Source: CAYTRP01 sp964625145 (lineage in GTDB: Bacteria; Sumerlaeota; Sumerlaeia; SLMS01; JAHLLQ01). From it: a stretch of 40,980 nt of DNA. Positions within the stretch are counted from its first letter, which is position 1; the number at the start of each line of letters is the position of its first letter. Shown here piece after piece: positions 17,322-23,477 of the stretch. The notes beneath the pieces are model-generated. The model saw only the letters and a program-made list of their open reading frames with translations, ran no database searches and had not been told where the DNA came from. The stretch spans positions 1 to 40,980 of the forward strand of contig CAZVAQ010000009.1 of the NCBI GenBank assembly GCA_964625145.1, written 5' to 3'. A program made the position numbers and the translations under genes.

Positions 17322-17842
17322 GGGATTCTAGTCCTCTTCAGCACCTCGACGTCCAGCGAACCCGGCTCGATTCGGATCGTCGTGTAATTCTCATCAATGG
17401 CCGGATCATCAGGCTGACGCTTCAACTCGATCAGGACCAACGGCCCCAGCTCTCCGGGCTCCAGCCGAATGTCGACGATACCGGTCGTCTGCGCCGGTTG
17501 CCCGTTCACGCGCACACTGACGATTTCGACATCATTGGCCGTCTCCATCTCCGGCACCACATAAGGCACCCGCACGAGGCCGACCATCGGCGGCTCGGCG
17601 GGATTCAACTGGTCCACCCAGATCGCATTCCGGTCCAGATCGACCCGGATCTCCTGGATGCGATTCAGCGTCAGCATCCGATTGCGGGCCTGCAGGAACA
17701 CCTGTTCCACCAAACCCCCGGACACATCCACCCCTTGGCTGTTGCGGAAGGTAGCGTAGCTGTAAAAAGCCGCCGTCGTCACGATGGCAATGATGACCAC
17801 CACGACCATGAGCTCGATCATGCTAAAGGCTCTGTGGCGCAT
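17318..17842 (-). CDS. gspH: GspH/FimT-like minor pseudopilin (first gene of cluster)
   Basis: About 174 residues. A five-residue leader, MRHRA, is followed by FSMIELMVVVVIIAIVTTAAF with Glu at +5; -1 is Ala. The next stretch, VEQVFLQARNRMLTLNRIQEIRVDLD, and the beta-rich head match the GspH/FimT pattern. The start at 17842 has AAAGGG nine bases upstream; longer in-frame ATG starts at 17890 and 17917 are possible but would give unusually long leaders. It is the first gene of a nine-gene pseudopilin run in which no other secretion component is present; the ATPase, platform, secretin and prepilin peptidase must be encoded elsewhere. Confidence 0.78.
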   Translation of the reverse strand: MRHRAFSMIELMVVVVIIAIVTTAAFYSYATFRNSQGVDVSGGLVEQVFLQARNRMLTLNRIQEIRVDLDRNAIWVDQLNPAEPPMVGLVRVPYVVPEMETANDVEIVSVRVNGQPAQTTGIVDIRLEPGELGPLVLIELKRQPDDPAIDENYTTIRIEPGSLDVEVLKRTRIP

Positions 17843-18182
17843 GGCGCGCAGCCCTTTCGGATCCACTCCGGCGGTGGGGGTGTTGATCATCGGTTGAGGA
17901 AGCCCTCTGTCGAACATTACAAAACAGCAGGTTTTCGGTCGCGGGCGAGCGGTGTCAATGCTTTCGACCTGTCCCCAAAGGGTTTATGAAGAGCCCAACC
18001 CCGGCAAGCATGGCTCTGCACGCCATTGCCCTGCTGCCATAAGGCTTGGAGCAACCGCCCCCAAAGCGTCAACGGCCTCCTGATTTTTCACTGATTTAAC
18101 TCCTTTCGTGCTCGACCCCTCCGCCCCATCTTCTGACTGTGCCTTAACCCGTCAACACGAAGCCCTGCGGAAGTTCCCCTTC
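17843..18182. other. Divergent intergenic region between gspH and uracil-DNA glycosylase
   Basis: About 340 bases (less if the longer gspH or GTG udg starts are real) with no gene of its own. On the minus strand TTGACA (17958-17953) is followed after 17 bases by AAAACC (17935-17930), a promoter candidate for the pseudopilin operon with a poor -10 box. For the plus strand nothing convincing was seen. Confidence 0.35.
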
Positions 18183-18941
18183 ATGCCCCGAAAGCCCGAC
18201 CCGGTCCGCAACCAACTCCGCATCCTCAAATCCATGGGATTTGGCGTCCTCGAAGGGGTGGAAACCTCTTCCGTCGAAACGGAAGGGCTCCCCGCCCCCT
18301 CCAGCCGCACCCCTGACAAATTGGATCCCCCGGCTCCCAAATCCATCTTGGAAGGCGAGTCGCTCCCCCTCTCCGCCCGGGTCGAGGTCATCGATGGCAT
18401 TGCCGCCGAAATTGCCGCCTGCCGCGCCTGCCGCCTGTGCGACGGCCGGACCAACGTTGTTCCGGGCGAAGGCAACCTGATGGCCGAACTCGCCTTTGTC
18501 GGCGAAGGACCCGGCCGCGACGAAGATCTCCAAGGCCGCCCATTTGTCGGCAGGGCAGGGGAGTTGCTCACCAAGATCATTGAAGCCATGAAGTTTAAGC
18601 GCGAGGAAGTCTGGATCGGCAACATCGTCAAGTGCCGTCCCCCGGGCAACCGCCCCCCCGAGCCCGACGAGATGGAGGCCTGCCTTCCCTATCTGGAGCG
18701 CCAACTCGCCGTCGTCCGCCCAAAGGTGATCGTCGCCCTTGGCAAGACTGCCCTCACCGGCCTGCTCCCCGAACACGCCAAAGCCCCCATGGGGCGCATG
18801 CGGGGCCAATGGCTTGAATGGCACGGCATCCCCCTCATGCCCACCTTCCACCCCGCCTACCTCCTGCGGTCGCCAACCCAGAAGCGCCTGGTCTGGGAAG
18901 ACATGAAGCTGGTCATGAAGGAATTCGGCAAGACGCCCTGA
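18183..18941 (+). CDS. Family-4 type uracil-DNA glycosylase (Fe-S)
   Basis: Removes uracil from DNA to start base excision repair. In the 252-residue protein, four cysteines are spaced as in family-4 enzymes that bind a 4Fe-4S cluster: Cys80 and Cys83 (C-x2-C) and Cys151 and Cys167 (C-x15-C); Cys86 is extra. Catalytic motifs are GEGPGRDED (108-115) and HPAYLLR (223-229). Residues 1-65 are a poorly conserved, proline-rich N-terminal extension, also seen in the phage SPO1 polymerase-like annotation group. The ATG at 18183 has GGAAG nine bases upstream and is preferred to a GTG at 18108. The gene is convergent with the GNAT gene, with only 16 bases between stops. Confidence 0.92.
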   Translation: MPRKPDPVRNQLRILKSMGFGVLEGVETSSVETEGLPAPSSRTPDKLDPPAPKSILEGESLPLSARVEVIDGIAAEIAACRACRLCDGRTNVVPGEGNLMAELAFVGEGPGRDEDLQGRPFVGRAGELLTKIIEAMKFKREEVWIGNIVKCRPPGNRPPEPDEMEACLPYLERQLAVVRPKVIVALGKTALTGLLPEHAKAPMGRMRGQWLEWHGIPLMPTFHPAYLLRSPTQKRLVWEDMKLVMKEFGKTP

Positions 18942-18957
18942 GAATCCCTGAAGACTT

Positions 18958-19482
18958 TCACTCCTCACTCTTCACTCTTCTCTCAAACCCGCTCTGCCTC
19001 TCCACCGCCCCCTCGCTGACCGGCTGACTCTCACCCGTCGCCACAAACCCCAGCGCCTGGTAGAATTCCGCCGCATCCGGATTCGTGTCATCCACCCACA
19101 GCCGCACATGGTCCGCCCCATGGGCGGTGGCCCACTCCATGGCCGCCTCCACCAACTGCCGCCCCAAACCCTGTCCGCGGTACCGCGGCTCGATCCACGC
19201 CGCCGTCACATACGCCCGCCCCGAAACCCGAGGACATAGATAGCAGGTGACGGCCCCGCACGCCTCCTCGCCATCGAGCACCACAAAGCTAACGCACCGC
19301 CCTTGCCACTTCGGATCCTCCCCGCCCACCTGCGCCGCCAGTTGGTGCCAATAGGAATCGGGATAAGCTGCCTCCTCCTCATAGCTCCCCACGCCAAAAG
19401 CATACGGCGCCTCGGCCAACGCCCGCAGCCGGACCCGTTTGATCAACATACCTTCATCAGCGCGGTACGGGCGGATTTGCAT
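18958..19482 (-). CDS. GNAT-family N-acetyltransferase
   Basis: Probable acetyl-CoA dependent acetyltransferase of unknown substrate. The 174-residue protein begins MQIRPYRADEGMLIKRVR, typical of GNAT domains, and has the acetyl-CoA pyrophosphate-binding loop RYRGQGLGRQLVEAA and the later VDDTNPDAAEFYQALGF block. The start at 19482 is chosen because the fold begins there; in-frame ATGs at 19530 and 19566 would add residues without similarity, and none of the three has a strong ribosome site, so the start is uncertain. It stands alone, divergent from rplU and convergent with udg. The last 15 residues are charged and probably disordered. Confidence 0.85.
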   Translation of the reverse strand: MQIRPYRADEGMLIKRVRLRALAEAPYAFGVGSYEEEAAYPDSYWHQLAAQVGGEDPKWQGRCVSFVVLDGEEACGAVTCYLCPRVSGRAYVTAAWIEPRYRGQGLGRQLVEAAMEWATAHGADHVRLWVDDTNPDAAEFYQALGFVATGESQPVSEGAVERQSGFERRVKSEE

Positions 19483-19637
19483 GGGCGGCTTGTCGATCCT
19501 GTCAGGTGGCTCGATCGTGCGGCAAATCATGTTGGCCAAACCCCCCACTTGCCAAGCCCCGTCCACCGACGGCCACTACGTCCACGGTGTCCACACGCGC
19601 CTGAATCCCCAACTTTTGATTGAGCGCCCAATCGCCC

Positions 19638-19666
19638 TTGACATCAACCCCGTCAGCCTCTTAACC
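19638..19666 (+). promoter_or_regulatory. Putative sigma70 promoter of rplU-rpmA
   Basis: A perfect TTGACA (19638-19643), a 17-base spacer, then TTAACC (19661-19666). The -35 is consensus, the -10 imperfect. It lies 61 bases before the rplU ATG, a sensible distance for a ribosomal protein leader. Confidence 0.45.
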
Positions 19667-19672
19667 CTCACA

Positions 19673-19689
19673 GCCCTTCGCGGAAGGGC
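19673..19689 (+). promoter_or_regulatory. Hairpin in the rplU leader
   Basis: GCCCTTC (19673-19679) pairs with GAAGGGC (19683-19689) around a GCG loop. It falls at the predicted 5' end of the rplU mRNA. It may stabilise the message or be an autoregulatory site as in other L21 leaders; it does not resemble a described L21 leader that I can recognise. Confidence 0.3.
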
Positions 19690-19727
19690 ATATCGAAGGC
19701 CACGAGCCAAATCGAAGGAAACCAGAC

Positions 19728-20060
19728 ATGTACGCCATTCTTCGCCAGGGCGGCCGCCAGTATCGTGTTAGCCCCGGAGACATCATCCAGATCGACCTGC
19801 TCGGCGCCACCAAGGGCGACGAGGTGGAGCTCGACAACGTTCTCATGCTCAACGACGGCGACGGACTGTCCGTCGGCGAGCCGCGCGTGGCCGATTGCTC
19901 CGTGAAGGCCCGCGTCCTGCGCGAAGCCCGCGGACGCAAGATCACCGTCTTCAAGTACAAGCGCCGCAAGGGCTATGCGAAGAAGCAGGGCCATCGTCAG
20001 GACTTCACCGAGGTCCAGATTACCGGCATCGTCAAGAACGGCCAGACCCTGAACGCCTGA
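19728..20060 (+). CDS. rplU: 50S ribosomal protein L21
   Basis: Large-subunit ribosomal protein that binds 23S rRNA. At 110 residues it is close to the standard length. Conserved blocks are MYAILRQGGRQYRVSPGD at the N-terminus, the KARVLREARGRKITVFKYKRRKGYAKKQGHR basic region (about 61-90) and the FTEVQITGI end. The ATG has AAGGA about 11 bases upstream. It is followed by rpmA 44 bases later, the usual order; the pair is preceded by a promoter candidate and a leader hairpin. Confidence 0.98.
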   Translation: MYAILRQGGRQYRVSPGDIIQIDLLGATKGDEVELDNVLMLNDGDGLSVGEPRVADCSVKARVLREARGRKITVFKYKRRKGYAKKQGHRQDFTEVQITGIVKNGQTLNA

Positions 20061-20104
20061 TCACGACCCGCCGCCACAAGCGGCTTTATTGAGGAGAGAA
20101 GACA

Positions 20105-20392
20105 ATGGCACACAAGAAGGGCGTAGGCTCCAGTAAGAACGGACGCGACTCGAATTCCCAACGGCGCGGCACCAAGGCCCATGACAACCAGTTTGTCACC
20201 GGCGGCTCCATCATCATCCGCCAGTGCGGCAACAAGTGGTGGCCCGGCAAGAACGCCGGCCAGGGGAAGGACTTCACCATCTTCGCCAAAATCCCCGGTC
20301 ACGTGAAGTTCGAGACCAAGGGCACCGGCAAGCGCTACGTGCACATCCTGACCGAGGAAGAGTTCGCGGCGGTCGACCCCTCGCGCAACTAA
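20105..20392 (+). CDS. rpmA: 50S ribosomal protein L27
   Basis: Ribosomal protein whose N-terminus reaches towards the peptidyl-transferase centre. The 95-residue protein starts directly with MAHKKGVGSSKNGRDSN, so it does not need the N-terminal cleavage seen in Firmicutes. The following segment RRGTKAHDNQFVTGGSIIIR differs from the common consensus but keeps the RQCGNKWWPGKNAGQGKD and HVKFE blocks. The ATG has GGAG 9-10 bases upstream. A terminator follows; the GTPase gene obg, often next in this operon, is not present here. Confidence 0.97.
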   Translation: MAHKKGVGSSKNGRDSNSQRRGTKAHDNQFVTGGSIIIRQCGNKWWPGKNAGQGKDFTIFAKIPGHVKFETKGTGKRYVHILTEEEFAAVDPSRN

Positions 20393-20418
20393 TCACTCGC
20401 CGATCAGCAGGTTTCAGG

Positions 20419-20455
20419 GGCCCGGGCATCACAGTCCGGGCCTCATTTCTTTTCA
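20419..20455 (+). terminator. Rho-independent terminator after rpmA
   Basis: GGCCCGG (20419-20425) pairs with CCGGGCC (20436-20442) around a 10-base loop, followed by TCATTTCTTTTC. It separates rplU-rpmA from the heptose gene. Confidence 0.75.
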
Positions 20456-20541
20456 GGCTCCAAAACACGGTTGCGGCAGACGCCCCATGGGCCGGACTCA
20501 TTCGGCCCGGCTCTTGCCGTCCCTTCCCACCGGAGGCCCTC

Positions 20542-21660
20542 ATGACTGATTTGCACACTTCCCAAGACGCCTCTTCCGCCCGGGCCCTGGTCCTGCTCGA
20601 CCGCGACGGGTGCCTCATCACCGAGGAGGACTACCTCGGCGATCCCGAACGCGTGCGGTTGGAATCCCGCGCCGCCCGCGCCGTCGCCCTGCTGGAGGAG
20701 CAAAACATCGCCCGCGTCCTGACCACCAACCAGGCCGGTGTCGGCAAAGGGCTCTTCACCGAGGAGCAGATGCACGCGGTCAACGCCCGCATGGTGGAAC
20801 TCCTCGCCGCTGAAGAGGCACACCTCAATGGCATCTACGCCTGTACACATCACCCGGAGGCCGCCAACCCCGCTCTTCGTACAGAGCTTCACCGCCGCAA
20901 GCCCGCACCCGGCATGGCGGAAGATGCGGTTCGCGATCTTGGACTCGCAGGCAAACCCATCTACGCCATCGGTGACCGAGAGAGTGACGTGGAACTGGGA
21001 CAAAACGCCGGAGGAAAGGGCATCCTTGTCCGCACCGGCTATGGCCGCAAGGCGGAGATCTCCATGCGCGCCGCGAAGAAGTACTGCGCCGTTGCGTCGG
21101 ACGTTTACGAGGCCGTGCGCCTGGTGTTGGCCGACCTCATCAAGGCGGAATGCCCCAATGACCCAGCCATGGCTTCCAAGTTCAAGACGCTGGGGCAACT
21201 GCACGACATCGTCGCAACGGCCAAGCGCGCCAAGCGCCGCGTTGTCTTGGCCAATGGATGTTTCGATCTGTTGCACGGCGGACACGTCAGCTTTCTGGAA
21301 GCTTCGCGAGCCGCGGGTGATCTGCTCGTGTTGGCCGTGAACAGCAACGCCTCCATCCGCCGCCTGAAGGGCGCGCAACGGCCGTTGCTGCGCGAGAGCG
21401 AGCGTCTTCAGCTCCTCGCCGGTCTGGAGTGTGTCGATTACCTCACCGTCTTCTACACCGACGCGGCCGACGAAGTCCTCGAAGAGATTCATCCCGACAT
21501 TCACGCCAAGGGCACGGACTACACCAGCGACCGCGTTCCCGAAAGACAGACGGCGATTCGTCTCGGCATTGAGACCTACATCGCCGGCGCACCCAAAGAG
21601 AACAGCACGCGCGACATCATCGAAGTGGTCGTGGAGCGTGCGAAGGCCGGGGCACTGTGA
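20542..21660 (+). CDS. Fused heptose-bisphosphate phosphatase (GmhB) and heptose nucleotidyltransferase (HldC-type)
   Basis: Predicted bifunctional enzyme for two steps of ADP- (or GDP-)heptose synthesis for lipopolysaccharide. Residues about 14-190 form a HAD phosphatase: LLDRDGCLI (nucleophile and acid Asp), TTNQAGVGKG, RRKPAPGM (motif III Lys) and GDRESDVELG (motif IV). Residues about 225-370 form a RfaE domain-II nucleotidyltransferase: ANGCFDLLHGGHVSFLE with the HxGH site, then GTDYTSDRVPE and ENSTRDIIE. Classical GmhB has a zinc loop C-x-H...C-x-C; here the loop begins CTHHPEA but both later Cys are replaced (ELHRRKP). The ATG at 20542 has GGAGG five bases upstream. Its stop overlaps the next start as GTGA. 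In E. coli the transferase is instead fused to the kinase (HldE), so this pairing is notable. Confidence 0.88.
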   Translation: MTDLHTSQDASSARALVLLDRDGCLITEEDYLGDPERVRLESRAARAVALLEEQNIARVLTTNQAGVGKGLFTEEQMHAVNARMVELLAAEEAHLNGIYACTHHPEAANPALRTELHRRKPAPGMAEDAVRDLGLAGKPIYAIGDRESDVELGQNAGGKGILVRTGYGRKAEISMRAAKKYCAVASDVYEAVRLVLADLIKAECPNDPAMASKFKTLGQLHDIVATAKRAKRRVVLANGCFDLLHGGHVSFLEASRAAGDLLVLAVNSNASIRRLKGAQRPLLRESERLQLLAGLECVDYLTVFYTDAADEVLEEIHPDIHAKGTDYTSDRVPERQTAIRLGIETYIAGAPKENSTRDIIEVVVERAKAGAL

Positions 21661-22421
21661 GCGAACCCCGACCGGGGGTGGTCTATCTCGTCGGCGCCGG
21701 ACCCGGTGACCCGGAGCTTCTGACGCGGCGCGGCGAGCGCTTGTTGCGCGCTGCTGATGTCGTGCTCTACGATCACCTCGCATCTTCGGAACTGCTGCAG
21801 CTCACCCCGCATGGGTGCGAGCATGTGGATGTCTCCAAGCGCCCGGAGGGACCGTCCACCCCGCAGCAATGGATCAACGAGGAACTGGTTCGCCATGCCC
21901 GTGAAGGCCGCATCGTTGTGCGCCTGAAGGGCGGCGATCCCTTCATCTATGGCCGCGGCAGTGAAGAGGCCATGGCCTGTCGTGCTGCAGGGGTGCCGTG
22001 CGAAGTCGTGCCCGGCGTGACATCGGCCATCGCCGCTCCCATGGCCGGCGGAATCCCCCTGCTGCATCGGCACTTGGCCGGCAGCGTCATCGTCCTGCAC
22101 GGCCGCATCGAAGGTGTGGGCGCGCACACCGCCTGCTGGCGGCATGTTGATTGGCCTGCTGTCTGTGCGGCCGCGGACACGATCGTGATGCTGATGGGTG
22201 TGGCGGCGGTGGAGAAGTTACACGAAGGATTGCTGTCGGGCGGTCGCCCGGCAGACCAACCCGTCGCGGCTATTGAATGGGCCACGACTCCCAAACAGCG
22301 CGTGCTCATCTCCACCATCGAACGCATGGTGGACGACTTCCGTTCACAGGAACTCCACGCCCCCGCAGTCATCGTGGTGGGCGAGGTCGTTCGCCTGCGC
22401 GGCGAGATCCTATCCGTCTGA
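21657..22421 (+). CDS. cobA: Uroporphyrinogen-III C-methyltransferase
   Basis: SAM-dependent methylation of uroporphyrinogen III at C2 and C7 to precorrin-2, the branch point to siroheme and cobalamin. The 254 residues carry all family motifs: VVYLVGAGPGDPELLT near the N-terminus, RLKGGDPFIYGRGSEE around residue 90, EVVPGVTSAIAAP, and MLMGVAAVEKL. It is the single-domain SUMT form, without the CysG dehydrogenase/ferrochelatase part. The GTG start overlaps the previous stop (GTGA), so translation is coupled to the heptose enzyme although the pathways are unrelated. A role in B12 synthesis would fit with the B12-dependent mutase in the window, but siroheme is equally possible. The stop lies one base from that of the convergent epimerase gene. 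Confidence 0.95.
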   Translation: MSEPRPGVVYLVGAGPGDPELLTRRGERLLRAADVVLYDHLASSELLQLTPHGCEHVDVSKRPEGPSTPQQWINEELVRHAREGRIVVRLKGGDPFIYGRGSEEAMACRAAGVPCEVVPGVTSAIAAPMAGGIPLLHRHLAGSVIVLHGRIEGVGAHTACWRHVDWPAVCAAADTIVMLMGVAAVEKLHEGLLSGGRPADQPVAAIEWATTPKQRVLISTIERMVDDFRSQELHAPAVIVVGEVVRLRGEILSV

Positions 22422-22422
22422 A

Positions 22423-23364
22423 TCATCCAAACTGCGAATCGGATTTCTTCGGCATCGAGAAGACCGTCTTCTCGATTCCCTCGCGGAACGGCGTCGTGGG
22501 CTTCCAGCCGAGCTTCCTCAGCCGCGTGGCGTTCCCACACAGGCGCGCAATGTCCGATTGGCGCTCGCGTTGATGCAGGATGCGCGACCGCGAACCCGAC
22601 ACCGCGATGATCTCATAGGCGATGCTCGTCAGGCTCATGCGCGTCTCGCCGCACACATTGTACACGCCATCGCCATTCTCGGCCAATGTTCGCGCGGCGG
22701 ATACGGCATCCGTCACATACAACAAGTCACGGATCTGTGTGCCGTCGCCATAGATCATGATCGGCTCGTTTCGCCGTGCCCTATCGGCGAATGATGCCAC
22801 GAAGTTGATCCCCGGGATGCGCGCGTTCTGGCGGGGACCATAGATCGTGAACAGGCGCATGCTCACAGTCGGAACGCGGTACAGGCGCGAATACAGCGTC
22901 ATGTAATGCTCGCCGGTCAGCTTGCTGATCGCCAGCGGCGATTCCGGCGAAATGGGATGCTGTTCGGCGTGTTCTTCGCGCTCGGAATTGCCATAGATGG
23001 AAGCCGTCGAAGCGAAGATCACCTTGCGCACTCGCGCCTTGCGGGCCGCTTCCAGCACATTCAGCGTCCCCTCCACATTCGTCCGCTCGGTCTCCACTGG
23101 TCTATCGAAGGAATCGGGGATCGATGTCTGGGCCGCAAGATGGTAGATGTAATCGCACCCTTCCGCCAATTCAAGCAGCAGGGGAGCGTTCCCGATGGAA
23201 GACTCCACGATGTGACAATCGACCGACTCAAGATTCTCGCGGCGCCCGGTATTGAGATTGTCGACGACAATCACCTCGGCCCCCTCGCGGGCATAGGACT
23301 CCGCCAGGTGACTTCCCAGGAAGCCCGCCCCACCGGTGATCAGGATTCGCTGGCGAGTCGTCAT
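22423..23364 (-). CDS. NAD-dependent nucleotide-sugar epimerase/dehydratase-like protein lacking the catalytic Tyr
   Basis: Extended short-chain dehydrogenase of 313 residues, similar to UDP-hexose 4-epimerases. NAD-binding: ILITGGAGFLGSHLAE (7-22), VVDNLNTGRRENL, HLAAQTSIPDS. Substrate region: MRLFTIYGPRQ and YGDGTQIRDLLYVTDA, all well conserved. The active site normally reads S-Y-x-x-x-K; here the block is SPLAISKLTGE, giving Leu144 where Tyr is expected and Lys148 retained. The codon is CTG, so this is no single-base error from TAC/TAT. Either another residue acts as the base, or the protein has changed function. The ATG has AAGGA six bases upstream. It is the last gene of a run with manA and the pseudokinase, suggesting a role in surface polysaccharide. 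Confidence 0.85.
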   Translation of the reverse strand: MTTRQRILITGGAGFLGSHLAESYAREGAEVIVVDNLNTGRRENLESVDCHIVESSIGNAPLLLELAEGCDYIYHLAAQTSIPDSFDRPVETERTNVEGTLNVLEAARKARVRKVIFASTASIYGNSEREEHAEQHPISPESPLAISKLTGEHYMTLYSRLYRVPTVSMRLFTIYGPRQNARIPGINFVASFADRARRNEPIMIYGDGTQIRDLLYVTDAVSAARTLAENGDGVYNVCGETRMSLTSIAYEIIAVSGSRSRILHQRERQSDIARLCGNATRLRKLGWKPTTPFREGIEKTVFSMPKKSDSQFG

Positions 23365-23477
23365 TGCTGTTCCTTCGAGGCCACCATTAACTGCTCAATG
23401 AGCATCCTATCGAATCCCACCGGACGATGCAAGGGACAACCCCAGCGATCGGCTGCAAGGTCAGCAGGCGAAAAGCT

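Noticed and set aside
18144..18968. A 274-codon open frame antisense to the uracil-DNA glycosylase gene.
   Set aside because: Gly/Asp-rich shadow frame. The plus-strand gene has all cluster cysteines and catalytic motifs.
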